64,000 bases of DNA, taken from assembly GCA_030442055.1 (NCBI GenBank), contig JAUJEB010000015.1, positions 62,001-126,000 on the forward strand, given 5' to 3'. Below the pieces are notes generated by a model that was not told where the DNA came from, did no database searches, and was given only the letters and a program-made list of their open reading frames with translations. The stretch comes from Agaribacillus aureus. GTDB lineage: Bacteria; Bacteroidota; Bacteroidia; Cytophagales; Cyclobacteriaceae. Numbering within the stretch: position 1 is the stretch's first letter; every line of letters starts with the position of its first letter. A program made the translations under genes and the position numbers. Below, piece by piece: positions 19,485-29,255 of the stretch.

Positions 19485-21107
19485 GCTGTCCGGTATCAGC
19501 CTGGATACGTAATAAATATCTCCGCTTTTTTCCCTGCGGTAATCGAAGGTTGCTATAAGTTCATACCTAAGCTGTGTGGGACAGGCTTCAAAGAGTTGTT
19601 CCGGCGGTTGTTTTGTAAATAAGATAAAAGGAGTGGCCTGGGGCGGTTGGCATTTGTCTGTAACAGGCCATTGTTTCACAGGACGGCCAATTTCCCAAAC
19701 CCTTTCCATCCTGATCTCATTCTGATCATTTAAATAATATAGATCCGCCCCTTTCATATCCGGCAGGTTTCTGACGGATGTTAACGATTGGTGGTTTGGG
19801 TTTTTGTATATCAATGGCGATGCAAGCGGGTATAAAAGGAAGTATACAGTGGCATTAAGTGCTACAATTGTCAGCACAAGCAAAAGGATACTTTTCGTTT
19901 TGTGGTAATAACCTATCCCCCATGCCAATGTCCAATAGAGTAGCAGACAGAACACAAAATAAGTAGTTGACATCAATCCGTGACGGTAAAATTGAAAATA
20001 GCAGGCTATGGGGACGGAGAATGCAATTGCCAAAAAAATGATGGTATTGGTCAGCAGTATTCTTCTATCCCAGGCGGTTTCGCTTTTTTTCTTATAAACA
20101 TCTATAAGATAACTCAAATAATTTCCTACCAAAAAAGAGAATGGGATAAAAGCCGGCAGTAAATACCTCACTTTTTTTTCAGGAACTACTGACAGCAACA
20201 ATATGGCGGCTAATAGCCAAAACAGGAAAAAATTGTAATTTGTCAATTGATTAATTCTTGGCCTGGCATAAGGCCATACCAACACAACAACACCCATTAC
20301 CAGCCAAATACCGGAATGCGCGGGGAAATTCCAATAATACCAGAATGGTCTCACATTCCTGTTTATCCAGGATCCGGACTCCGTTTGTGCTACCGCTGTG
20401 GCTACGTCAGGCATGTTCAGGAACACATACAGCGGCCAGGCTCCACCAACAATCAAGGTTGTGACGAAAGTAAGCAGCATTCCCTTCCATCGGCGCCTGG
20501 CGTCACCGCTATCAAAGCAAATAAAGCTGGCTATAAGAAAGGGTAGCAGGACTGTATAAAACGACACCGGTCCTTTGCTTAAAAACGACAATCCCATGGC
20601 CAACCCGGCGCCTAGAAACCACCCGTAATTTTGTTTTGTACCATGCCAGCCTTTGTGCAGCCACCAGATGCCCAAGAGCATAAAGCTGTGGCAAAAGATA
20701 TCCCAGGTCCCTTGTCTTCCCAGGAAAATGACATAAAAGCAGCTTGCCAAAACCAGTGCGTTTAAAAATGGCGACAGCGTATTTTTTGCGAACTTCCTGG
20801 AAAACCCAAACATGAAAAATACCATACAACTGGCAGCGAGGCCGGCGGGAAAACGCAGCACCGCCAGCGAATCAACATTGCCTGAAACCTTCATCATCAC
20901 AGCAGAAAGCCAGGTGGGTAAAGGCGGCTTGGTTACTCTTGGCAAGTCGTTCATGGTGGGAAGCAGCCAATTACCTTGTTGCACCATTTCCCGGGCTGTG
21001 ACAAAATTCCGGGCTTCCATTATATTCACCTGCAACAGCGATTTATGGAAAAAAAACAGGCATAAACAAAGCAGCAGGAGAAGCATGATTTGATGGCTTT
21101 GTTTCAT
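19461..21107 (-). CDS. GT39/ArnT-like membrane glycosyltransferase
   Basis: This 548-residue protein has about 10-12 hydrophobic segments and the N-terminal acidic catalytic loop pattern EARNFVTAREMVQQGNWL with a following TKPPLPTWL, as in dolichyl-phosphate-mannose mannosyltransferases and ArnT. It should move a sugar from a polyprenyl-phosphate donor to a lipid or protein acceptor on the periplasmic side. It is the last gene of an operon with a GT2 that would make the polyprenyl-linked sugar and a LAB_N membrane protein. The acceptor is unknown; lipid A is the leading guess from the operon. Confidence 0.85.
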   Translation of the reverse strand: MKQSHQIMLLLLLCLCLFFFHKSLLQVNIMEARNFVTAREMVQQGNWLLPTMNDLPRVTKPPLPTWLSAVMMKVSGNVDSLAVLRFPAGLAASCMVFFMFGFSRKFAKNTLSPFLNALVLASCFYVIFLGRQGTWDIFCHSFMLLGIWWLHKGWHGTKQNYGWFLGAGLAMGLSFLSKGPVSFYTVLLPFLIASFICFDSGDARRRWKGMLLTFVTTLIVGGAWPLYVFLNMPDVATAVAQTESGSWINRNVRPFWYYWNFPAHSGIWLVMGVVVLVWPYARPRINQLTNYNFFLFWLLAAILLLSVVPEKKVRYLLPAFIPFSFLVGNYLSYLIDVYKKKSETAWDRRILLTNTIIFLAIAFSVPIACYFQFYRHGLMSTTYFVFCLLLYWTLAWGIGYYHKTKSILLLVLTIVALNATVYFLLYPLASPLIYKNPNHQSLTSVRNLPDMKGADLYYLNDQNEIRMERVWEIGRPVKQWPVTDKCQPPQATPFILFTKQPPEQLFEACPTQLRYELIATFDYRREKSGDIYYVSRLIPDSNKNINEN

Positions 21108-21117
21108 ATGATCTTAC

Positions 21118-21762
21118 CTATGCCCGGTATTTGACGGCGCTGTCTTTCACCTTAAAATGAATAAAAATATTTCTGGTATAAATGGCGCTTCCAAATACTT
21201 GTCCCAGCAGCAGCACAGGATCAAGCCGGTAAACGGCGTAGGAGATAATCATTAAGGATCCGGCAAGGCTGATAATCCAAAAACCAATGGGCAATACAGA
21301 TTTTGCCTCTTTTTCCGAATACAGCCACTGGTAAATGAATCGGAAGGTAAACACTACCTGCCCAGCACTTCCCCAGATCAACACGTTAAGGGGGATCTCC
21401 TCCTTGTTGATAATATAAATGATGTTATGCGAAAAATCAGATAACAGCCAAAAAACAGCGATGAACGGGAAGGCTAATGATATTACCCGAAAATACGATG
21501 GGATAAATTTCCAGGCATTTTTGAATTGAAGATTTCTGATATATATAAAATAGGCAATAAACTGTCCCAATATAATGGCCAGGTCATCTCTCAGGATTCC
21601 ATAACAAAGCAAAATGAAAGAGGCAATCAGGCTTAGTTGCCAAAAGATAGTGGGAGAAAGTACGCGACCGGCCTTTTCAGATCGGATCCACTGGATCAAC
21701 AACCTGGCAGAAAACAGTACCTGCGCTGTAAAACCAATGCCATATATCAGGTAGTCACTCAT
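21118..21762 (-). CDS. lipid-A-disaccharide synthase N-terminal-like (LAB_N) membrane protein
   Basis: This 214-residue integral membrane protein carries two LAB_N units. The first is around YGIGFTAQVLFSARLLIQW and the second around WGSAGQVVFTFRFIYQWL; each continues into an SEK...SPTIFW or SVLPIGFW type segment. LAB_N was named from a membrane region in some LpxB proteins, and stand-alone copies occur beside GT2 and GT39 genes. It may help flip or hand over a lipid-linked sugar; this is an inference. It overlaps the GT2 gene by 4 bp. Confidence 0.85.
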   Translation of the reverse strand: MSDYLIYGIGFTAQVLFSARLLIQWIRSEKAGRVLSPTIFWQLSLIASFILLCYGILRDDLAIILGQFIAYFIYIRNLQFKNAWKFIPSYFRVISLAFPFIAVFWLLSDFSHNIIYIINKEEIPLNVLIWGSAGQVVFTFRFIYQWLYSEKEAKSVLPIGFWIISLAGSLMIISYAVYRLDPVLLLGQVFGSAIYTRNIFIHFKVKDSAVKYRA

Positions 21763-22484
21763 CTGTCTTTTCTGATCACTGAATAACTAATAAGCCGTTT
21801 TTTTATCCATCTGACACCAAAAGTATCAACCAACGGACCCCAAAGGCGATTGGACAAATGGTATTTTCCCTTTCCTGCTATCCTGGGAAAATGTCGCACA
21901 GGTACCTGTTTAACTTTCCCGCCGTACATTTTTACCAACGCCGGCCAAAAACGATGCATTCCATTATAAAATGGAATATCAAATATCGCCGCCCGCTGCG
22001 CTACCTTTAGTGGACAGGTGGTGTCTAAAATTTCATCGTTGATCATGCTCCTTCTGATCTTATTGGCACATTTGGAAGATATTTTTTTAAGCCAGGTGTC
22101 TTTTCTTTGCGTGCGAATTCCCGTAACCATTTCATATTCATTGGCATAGTCCAGCAACAATAAAAAATCATCTGGATGTGTTTGCAAATCCGCATCTATG
22201 TAGCCGATTAAATCAGTATCGGCATGATCAATTCCCGCCTTCAGCGCCGTACTAAGACCATAATTTTGATTCAATTCAATGTAATCAAAATGAGGGTGAT
22301 CGCGACAGGCATTTTCGATGTAATGCTGGCTATTATCTGAGGAGCCATCATTCACAAATAAAAAATTCACCCCGCAGGGTGATTTGACCCTGAAATCACT
22401 TAGTAATTTTACAACCCTCTCAATATTCTCCTCCTCGTTATAGACCGGAACGATAACCGTAAGTTCATTTTCCCCCATAGGCAA
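21759..22484 (-). CDS. GT2 family glycosyltransferase (DPM1/ArnC-like)
   Basis: This 241-residue protein has the GT-A fold start ELTVIVPVYNEEENIERV, the LFVNDGSSDNS nucleotide-sugar segment and the DTDLIGYIDADLQTHPDD metal-binding DxD region. It has no C-terminal membrane pair, so it is likely peripheral at the cytoplasmic face. It would attach a sugar to polyprenyl phosphate. It is the first gene of the three-gene operon, followed with a 4-bp overlap by the LAB_N protein and then the GT39 enzyme, so a donor-flip-transfer sequence is plausible. Confidence 0.9.
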   Translation of the reverse strand: MPMGENELTVIVPVYNEEENIERVVKLLSDFRVKSPCGVNFLFVNDGSSDNSQHYIENACRDHPHFDYIELNQNYGLSTALKAGIDHADTDLIGYIDADLQTHPDDFLLLLDYANEYEMVTGIRTQRKDTWLKKISSKCANKIRRSMINDEILDTTCPLKVAQRAAIFDIPFYNGMHRFWPALVKMYGGKVKQVPVRHFPRIAGKGKYHLSNRLWGPLVDTFGVRWIKKRLISYSVIRKDR

Positions 22485-22598
22485 TTAGTGAGGAAACAAA
22501 TAGCTCTAAAGGTACTTATTTGTTCAGATTCAATAAAATTTATTAGTCAGGCCGGTAAAATTACAATTTTAAAGCATATTTCAAACTATCTAAGCACT

Positions 22599-23138
22599 TT
22601 ATCTGACACCAACTTCCAGGTAAACCTTTACTTCGTCTCCCAATACCCAACTTGATTTGCCAACCTTATAGTCCCGACGGTTGAGCATCAGCTGGCCTTT
22701 TAATTTACCGGTTCCAGTCACTTTCTCATAGGTAAATGGTATCACAACCTCTTTGGTAGTATTTTTAATGGTCAATTTTCCCTTGACTTCGTAATTATCT
22801 CCTGTCTTGGTTACAGAAACTGATTTAAAGGTTATTAACGGGTATTTTTCAACGTCAAAATAATCGTCTGATCTCAGGTGTTTATCCCTGGATTTATTGT
22901 TTGTGTTTACTGAATTCGCGGGAAGTTTAACATTAAAACTACTTGAAGCAGGAAGCGCTTCATCAAATATAATTTCCCCCTCCAATCCGCTAAATGAACC
23001 ATTTACCTTGAGCCCAAAATTTTTAATATCAAAAGATATTTCTGTCATTTCCTTTATCACAGAAAGCTTTTCCTGCGCCTGCACTCCGGTCACACCTGCT
23101 AAGATCAAAAAAGTCAATACTGCTCTATATGATATCAT
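22599..23138 (-). CDS. YceI family protein
   Basis: This 179-residue exported protein has a signal peptide ending near VQAQ and a lipocalin-like YceI barrel, with FDIKNFGLKVNGSFSGLEGEI early and HLRSDDYFDVEKYPLITF in the middle, both typical. YceI proteins bind isoprenoid or other hydrophobic ligands in the periplasm; no specific ligand can be read here. It is separated from the EF-G-like gene by a strong terminator, so it probably has its own promoter or relies on read-through. Confidence 0.92.
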   Translation of the reverse strand: MISYRAVLTFLILAGVTGVQAQEKLSVIKEMTEISFDIKNFGLKVNGSFSGLEGEIIFDEALPASSSFNVKLPANSVNTNNKSRDKHLRSDDYFDVEKYPLITFKSVSVTKTGDNYEVKGKLTIKNTTKEVVIPFTYEKVTGTGKLKGQLMLNRRDYKVGKSSWVLGDEVKVYLEVGVR

Positions 23139-23149
23139 TGAATGTAATT

Positions 23150-23220
23150 ATATAAAAAAACAAAATCCTCAAACCAGGTCAACGGGCTCATCAAAGGAAT
23201 GTTGCCCGGGTTTGAGGACT
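23150..23220 (-). terminator. terminator of EF-G2-like gene
   Basis: TCCTCAAACC (23166-23175) pairs with GGTTTGAGGA (23209-23218), with further pairing inside. On the minus strand a TTTTG then T-rich run follows, a good intrinsic terminator downstream of the gene ending at 23285. Confidence 0.8.
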
Positions 23221-23284
23221 TTACAATTGTCATACTTTATTCTTATGCACATGTTGCTTTGTAAAGCAACCTATCAATTAAAGA

Positions 23285-25420
23285 TCATGAATGCACCAAT
23301 TCATCTTCTTTGGTATAGTTCTCTGATAGCTTTTTCTGAATTTCATGCGGTACCGGCGAATATTCGGCAAATTTGCTCTTAAAACTTGCCCGTCCCTGGG
23401 TCATTGACCGCAAGGCGGTTACGTAACGGTCCAGTTCGGCCAGTGGTGTTTTTGCCCTGATAATCTGGTACTTACCTTTGGAGTCCATACCAGTTATAAT
23501 GGACCTTCTCGATTGAAGATCGGTCATAACGTCTCCCATCAATTCCTCAGGTACAAATATTTCCATATCATAAATAGGCTCCAGCAGTTTGGGGTCTGCC
23601 TGGATAAAGGCATTTTTAAATGCCATGCTGCCCGCTATCTTAAAACTAATATCGTTTGAGTCAACGGAATGCATTTTACCATCGTGAACCATAACCCTGA
23701 CGTCCCGGACATACGAACCGGTAACAGGCCCCTCTTCCATCTTTTCCATAACACCTTTCAAAATGGCCGGCAGGTAGCGTTGATCAATCACACCACCAAC
23801 AATGCAATTGTAATAAACCAGGTTTCCACCCCAGGGCAGATCTATGACTTCTTTTCCTCTTACGTTGAACTCCGTTGGTTCTGGCATGCCTTCATAATAG
23901 GGCTCAATTTTCATAAATACTTCCCCGAATTGCCCTGCACCACCGGATTGTTTCTTATGGCGATAAGAAGTCGCCGCCGCTTTCTGGATGGTTTCCCGGT
24001 ACGGGATTTTTGGTGAAACAAACTCGGTATCTAGATGGTAAATATTGTCCAGTTGCCATTTAATAGTAGCCAGGTGCAATTCACCCTGACAGCTGATAAT
24101 AAGCTGTTTTAACTCCTTGGAAAAATCGATTTCTACTGTTGGATCTTCCTGGTGAATCTTATGCAACACCTCTCCTAATTTTTCGTGATCGCTTTTGCTT
24201 TTGGCCACAATCGCCGTTCTCAGCCTTGCGTCGGGGAAATTAATAGGTCTGATTTCAATATCGGCATCCTTGACATGCAGTGTGTGATTGGTTTCAGTAG
24301 ATTTCAGCTTAAGCGTGGCGCCTATATCTCCGGCTGTCAGCTTTTCGACAGGATTACGGTTTTTTCCATCCATGATAAATAGCTGATGGATATGTTCGGA
24401 ATTACCGGACTGGTGATCCAGCAGTTCCATACCCTGCTTAACCTCCCCGGAAACTACCTTAAAAAAGGATACTTTCCCCATGTTAGGAACAATTAAAGTT
24501 TTAAAAACAAATAATGCCGTAGGGCCGTCTGCCTGGCAGATGATGTCTTTTCCTTCGATCGTTTTTTCGGGCAACATTTCCTTGGCTGCCGGCGCCACAT
24601 TGTCAATGAATCCCATCATTCTGCCGCTTCCCATGTCATTTTTTGCCGAGAGACAGAACACGGGGAACAGCTCGTGATTCATCATGCCTATTTTAATTCC
24701 CTTCCGCATTTCATCCTCATCCAATGTTCCTTTCTCAAAATAAAGTTCCATCAGGGCTTCATCATTCTCCGCCGCTCTTTCTACCAGTTCATTGTGTAAC
24801 TTGGTAGCATGAGCCATCTGATCCTCGGGGATAGGTAATTTTTCTGGTTTACCCCCCTCTGCGGGAAATTTATACATCGTCATTTTCAGTAAATCTATGA
24901 TGCAATTAAAGCCCTCTCCCTGGTTAAGAGGATATTGCATCGGCGTTACCGATTTACCAAAATGCTCGTAAAGCGAGTCCAGCGTCGCGTCAAAATCCGA
25001 TTTTGGATGGTCCAGTTGATTGATGCCAAAAATCACAGGTTTCTGGAATTGTTCCATATAATCCCAGATGAGTTCTGTGCCAACCTCAACCCCGTATTGT
25101 GCATTGATCAACATGACTCCCGTATCCGCTACTCTCAGGGAAGATATTATTTCACCTATGAAATCATCTGATCCCGGAGTATCCATTATATTTATTTTGT
25201 AATCACGCCATTCGGTATGCAAAGTGGTTGCATACACGGAATTGCCCCGCTCCTGCTCTATTTCGTGATAATCCGAAACAGTGTTTTTATCTTCTACCGT
25301 TCCTCTCCGGTTAATTAATCCGGCTTCAAATAACATCGTCTCTGCCAACGTAGTCTTACCGGATTTCGCACTCCCCAGGAGCACGATATTCTTAATGTGT
25401 TTATCATCATAGATTCTCAT
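23285..25420 (-). CDS. EF-G2-type elongation factor G paralog
   Basis: This 711-residue protein has the full EF-G domain order: G domain (about 1-280), domain II, domain III, domain IV (about 465-600) and domain V. The P-loop is GSAKSGKT (16-23). The G3 motif is DTPGSDDF (80-87), so the catalytic histidine of normal EF-G (DTPGHVDF) is Ser84. Switch I reads RGNSV where ordinary EF-G has RGITI. These features match my recollection of Bacteroides EF-G2, which is reported to translocate ribosomes without GTP hydrolysis and to help survival under starvation. This is therefore a specialised factor, not the housekeeping fusA, which normally lies in the str operon. It appears to be monocistronic. Confidence 0.88.
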   Translation of the reverse strand: MRIYDDKHIKNIVLLGSAKSGKTTLAETMLFEAGLINRRGTVEDKNTVSDYHEIEQERGNSVYATTLHTEWRDYKINIMDTPGSDDFIGEIISSLRVADTGVMLINAQYGVEVGTELIWDYMEQFQKPVIFGINQLDHPKSDFDATLDSLYEHFGKSVTPMQYPLNQGEGFNCIIDLLKMTMYKFPAEGGKPEKLPIPEDQMAHATKLHNELVERAAENDEALMELYFEKGTLDEDEMRKGIKIGMMNHELFPVFCLSAKNDMGSGRMMGFIDNVAPAAKEMLPEKTIEGKDIICQADGPTALFVFKTLIVPNMGKVSFFKVVSGEVKQGMELLDHQSGNSEHIHQLFIMDGKNRNPVEKLTAGDIGATLKLKSTETNHTLHVKDADIEIRPINFPDARLRTAIVAKSKSDHEKLGEVLHKIHQEDPTVEIDFSKELKQLIISCQGELHLATIKWQLDNIYHLDTEFVSPKIPYRETIQKAAATSYRHKKQSGGAGQFGEVFMKIEPYYEGMPEPTEFNVRGKEVIDLPWGGNLVYYNCIVGGVIDQRYLPAILKGVMEKMEEGPVTGSYVRDVRVMVHDGKMHSVDSNDISFKIAGSMAFKNAFIQADPKLLEPIYDMEIFVPEELMGDVMTDLQSRRSIITGMDSKGKYQIIRAKTPLAELDRYVTALRSMTQGRASFKSKFAEYSPVPHEIQKKLSENYTKEDELVHS

Positions 25421-26067
25421 AAGCTATAGGATTTTTGAGGTTGGACGAAAGTTTTAGTAGTCAGTCATTTAATATACTGATTAAACTAGAAAATTCCAAT
25501 GATTTCACCCTTTAACCACTGTTGTCGAATTTTTAGGATACAGGAAGTCTTTGCGCATCGATTACACCGGGATTTTTCCCTAGCATAAATTACCTCACAG
25601 GCCAAAATTCAGGTATAATTGATACCCCGGGCATCGGTTACAAGGTTTGTGGGCTAAAAGTCGTGATGATCAGAAATAACGGCTTGAGAAATAGGATATT
25701 TTTTGAAAAAAATGTAACTTAAAACTTATAAAGACCAGTACTGCAAATGGAAATAAAATTGGAATCATACCTTTCCAAAGGAGAATAGAACGCCGGTTCT
25801 AACAGCTCAATTGACCGGTAGATTCTGTTTTAATTATAATCTGATATGACTTGGTGGGAGTATACAGTATAGATATTTTGTTGTTTATTCAACTTCCTTT
25901 TCATCAAACATTTGGGTTGAGGTAACTGCGGTAAAATTATTTTTCGGGAAATATATTCTTTGCTATAATTCTGGGAAACGATAGGTTGGAAGACTCTGTG
26001 TTGTTATCGGAGGCTTTCAACCTTTCTTCTTTAACAATGTGTCCGACGCTTCGAAGTTGTGTAATTG
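25421..26067. other. intergenic region
   Basis: About 650 bases upstream of the EF-G2-like gene and downstream of the serine hydrolase. No gene, RNA or strong hairpin was recognised. It probably carries the EF-G2 promoter and leader. Confidence 0.3.
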
Positions 26068-27192
26068 TTATTTAATAATACTTTCGAAAACAGCTGGCAG
26101 AATTTCTCCGAAAAATTCGTCAAATGCTTGCCGGTTTTCTTCAGCTCCTACCCTGTGAATGCGATTCATGGCAACTATTATCTCAAATTTTGGTATGATG
26201 AGCAAAACCTGCCCCCCATAGCCATCTCCATAATGAATTAACTCACCCTGAAAATCATCGGTCCACCACATATTTCCAAACGATATCCCAGGTTGGCTTA
26301 TCTCCTGTGTCGCACCAGGCATATAACTTCCCTGCAATGTATCCAGATCGACCGGAAGATCCAGCGATGCCCGGACCCACTGCTCAGCAACTACCTGTTG
26401 GTTGTTCCACCTTCCATTTTGAAGATAGAGTAGTCCTATCTTCGCCATATCCCTGGCCGTCAATTCCAATCCTGCTCCGCCGTTTTCCACATCATTCCCG
26501 TCAGCCTGCCATTTGAAGCCATTAACCCTCAACGGCCCAAACAAGTTCTCTTCGGCAAATTTGTCCAGGGATTGTTGCGTCGATCTCTCGATGACATAAG
26601 ATAATAAGTGACTGCCCGGGCTGTTGTATGAAAAGTAGGTAGCCGGTTCATGTAGGATATTTCTACCAAATATAAAGGGTAGCGGATTGTGAAAATTATC
26701 TTCAAATGCCTTAAGGTCACGCTGTTCAACCCAATCCATACCGGATATCATATTTACCAGATGATACAGCTGAATGTCGCGCCAGGCAGGATTGATGTCT
26801 GGGGTCAATATCTCTGGGAAGTGGTCTGAAAGCAGTGTATTGGTTTGCCCTATAAATGATTTTTCAATAGCAACACCCAACAACGCCGAGGTAACTCTTT
26901 TTGTAACAGACCGGGTATGCAATAATGTGTTTCTCCGTGCACCGTTATGGTACTGCTCGTGAATGATTTTGCCGTTTCTTATGAGCAGAAAAGCGTAGAC
27001 GTTATCAAAATTTTCTATTCTGGACGCCAGGTTATCAAGGACCGCTTCGTCCATCTGCTGGGAAGACGGGGTAGCCACCTCCCAAAAGGTATCCTCAGCA
27101 ATTTCAGGCAACATCTCTTCCTCATCACAACCAAAAACTATTATGGCTGAGTACAAAATTACAGCAGTTACAATTGTCGTATATTTCTTCAT
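26068..27192 (-). CDS. class C beta-lactamase-like serine hydrolase, lipoprotein
   Basis: This 374-residue exported protein has a lipoprotein signal ending in IIVFGC (Cys22). It has the serine beta-lactamase/esterase fold: the S-x-x-K motif is SVTK in HTRSVTKRVTSALLG (about residues 94-97), the tyrosine motif is YNSPGSHLLSYV and the third motif region is GDGYGGQVLLIIPK. Such proteins act as D-Ala-D-Ala peptidases or esterases in the periplasm rather than true beta-lactamases. The substrate is unknown. It lies 200 bp downstream of the PQQ protein gene in the same orientation. Confidence 0.88.
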   Translation of the reverse strand: MKKYTTIVTAVILYSAIIVFGCDEEEMLPEIAEDTFWEVATPSSQQMDEAVLDNLASRIENFDNVYAFLLIRNGKIIHEQYHNGARRNTLLHTRSVTKRVTSALLGVAIEKSFIGQTNTLLSDHFPEILTPDINPAWRDIQLYHLVNMISGMDWVEQRDLKAFEDNFHNPLPFIFGRNILHEPATYFSYNSPGSHLLSYVIERSTQQSLDKFAEENLFGPLRVNGFKWQADGNDVENGGAGLELTARDMAKIGLLYLQNGRWNNQQVVAEQWVRASLDLPVDLDTLQGSYMPGATQEISQPGISFGNMWWTDDFQGELIHYGDGYGGQVLLIIPKFEIIVAMNRIHRVGAEENRQAFDEFFGEILPAVFESIIK

Positions 27193-27392
27193 ATTATGCT
27201 GTTTTTCAGTCTATTACTGATACCTCAAGGTACCATAAATCCCGGTGCAGCCCCATCGAAACTATCTGCCGGCGGGAGCGGCAATGGAAACCAAGCATGG
27301 GGTATTTATCGTCATAGTATTTATTTAAAAGCAACACAAATTATTTCAGAAAAGTTGGGCATAGTATACCTTTCTTTTATTTCCAAACAAAG

Positions 27393-29255
27393 TTAATCCG
27401 TCGAAAAGGCCAGCAGCACATTTCCAGGCATTTGACCGAATAACCCATATCCGCTATTGAAGAGTACTATGCCATTGGCCACTACGGGGGCCGGGCCGTC
27501 AATGGCACCGCCCTGTCCGGGAACGCCGTTTACCGTTTCAAAGGATTGATCGGTATCAAACTCCCAGAGCACTTTTCCATTTTTTGCATTATAGGCCCTG
27601 GCGTAGCCATCCAGGCCTCCGGCAAAAACAACGCCGTCGATCATTGTGGGAGCAGCGGAGTTGGAATTATAGCACCCTGATTTCCATCGGCAAATTGCCG
27701 GATCCGAAGTATACTTCCAAACAACATTTCCGGTCATCACATCGAGGGCAAACAGCCCCGGACTAGCAGAAAAAGTCTCATCGCCACCGAATTCCAGCCA
27801 GTCTGAATTAGGTGCATAGGCCAGGTGACCATCGGTTGCCATACCCCAGTGAATCCCCCCAAGGGCCCCACCTCGCCCGATCCGTTTCCACCAAATGAGT
27901 TGACCGGTATCGGGATCAAGGCAATGTACTACCGCCGATTTTTGGCCGGCAATCAACACATCCCGTCCATCTGCCCTGGTTGTCAAAACAGGCGCCATGC
28001 CAAAATCGACATCCGGTCCCACAGGATCCGGACAATTAGCAGCGTCAGGGCAACCTTCCGTGTAGACATCTTTTGGTGTAGCCTGATAGTTCCATACGAG
28101 TTTCCCTGTTTTCATATCCAATGCCTGCAAGGCATCAGAATTGGTAGTGGGCGGATAGGAATTATTCTCTCCTGTGCCGATATACAGCAAGCCGCGCTTT
28201 ACATCTATGGTCGGACTACTCCAAACCGGCGAGCCGGACGGCCCGAAAATTTTGGCACCGGCATCATTCACGCCACGTTCCGTGGCTTTTTCGTCGATAA
28301 CCCTGTGCCTCCAAACCTCTTCACCTGATACCGCATCAACCGCAACCACCTGCCCCGAACCTTTACAGCACTCATAAGTATCCTGTCCGGCAGTCAGCAC
28401 CTCCATCGACGTTAAAGGAATATAAACCAGGCTGTCATAATATGCGGCCGTCCCTGTAACTGCATTGTTTGGTTCGTCTTTAACCGTTTTTTTCCAGATT
28501 GATTTCCCACTGGCAGCGCTTAAAGCATAAGTATTTCCACCAAAATCCGCAAAATACACCCGCAACTCATTACCGATATCTTCACTCACCGCTATACCTC
28601 CCCTGACATTAGCATCTGCTTCAAAGACCCACTGCACGCATCCGGTGTGAATATCGAGGCAATACACCTCTCCGAATTGACTGCCAAAAACAATGTAATC
28701 ATCCACGACAGCAGGCCTGGTCCTGGTCACTGTTCCGCCATTAAATCCAAAAGCCCATTTCAGCTTTAAATAGGGAACCTGTTCGGCAGAAAGTTTGGCG
28801 ATATTTTCCGCGATAAATCCGGTTGCCTCAAGATTTCCTCCCCAGCCAAAAGACCTGATTTTAGTTGGCTCAATGTCCCTGTCATCACAGTAATTCAGAG
28901 GTTTGGTTCCTACAACATATTTGCGATTGGTGATGTACTGTGCCAGGGCAATTTTTTGCGTAGAGCTCAGCAGCTTCCCCTGTACCTGCATCTTGCCCGT
29001 CTCCAGCGAAGTGACAATACTTCTGGGCGTCATGCCTCCCAAATGAACCAACCCGGGTGCCCGGCTCTGACCATTATCCATGTGACAAACGGCACAACTG
29101 TTCATAAAAAGCGCCTGCGCGTCTTTTCTTGAAATTTGTTCACCTGTAAGGGGATTACTTGTATTTAATGACTGATTGTCGCATGATAACAAGCATATCA
29201 CCAACGATAATACCAAAAGAGTCGCGGAGACTTGTGTAATGCCGATTGAGTACAT
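27393..29255 (-). CDS. cytochrome c / PQQ-type beta-propeller lipoprotein
   Basis: This 620-residue protein has a lipoprotein-type N-terminus (VICLLSC), then a cytochrome c domain with the haem motif CAVCH near residues 54-58. An eight-bladed PQQ-like beta-propeller follows (repeats such as GCVQWVFEADANVRGG and GKLVWNYQATPKDVYT, about residues 160-620). The arrangement resembles polyvinyl-alcohol or alcohol dehydrogenases with an N-terminal haem domain, except that propeller plus haem is anchored as a lipoprotein. It probably oxidises an alcohol or sugar in the periplasm. Binding of PQQ itself is not proven by the visible motifs. Confidence 0.82.
   Translation of the reverse strand: MYSIGITQVSATLLVLSLVICLLSCDNQSLNTSNPLTGEQISRKDAQALFMNSCAVCHMDNGQSRAPGLVHLGGMTPRSIVTSLETGKMQVQGKLLSSTQKIALAQYITNRKYVVGTKPLNYCDDRDIEPTKIRSFGWGGNLEATGFIAENIAKLSAEQVPYLKLKWAFGFNGGTVTRTRPAVVDDYIVFGSQFGEVYCLDIHTGCVQWVFEADANVRGGIAVSEDIGNELRVYFADFGGNTYALSAASGKSIWKKTVKDEPNNAVTGTAAYYDSLVYIPLTSMEVLTAGQDTYECCKGSGQVVAVDAVSGEEVWRHRVIDEKATERGVNDAGAKIFGPSGSPVWSSPTIDVKRGLLYIGTGENNSYPPTTNSDALQALDMKTGKLVWNYQATPKDVYTEGCPDAANCPDPVGPDVDFGMAPVLTTRADGRDVLIAGQKSAVVHCLDPDTGQLIWWKRIGRGGALGGIHWGMATDGHLAYAPNSDWLEFGGDETFSASPGLFALDVMTGNVVWKYTSDPAICRWKSGCYNSNSAAPTMIDGVVFAGGLDGYARAYNAKNGKVLWEFDTDQSFETVNGVPGQGGAIDGPAPVVANGIVLFNSGYGLFGQMPGNVLLAFSTD

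Noticed and set aside
23285-25420. TetM/TetQ ribosomal protection protein
   Set aside because: The G3 motif DTPGSDDF and domain IV fit EF-G2 better, and no resistance or mobile-element context is present.
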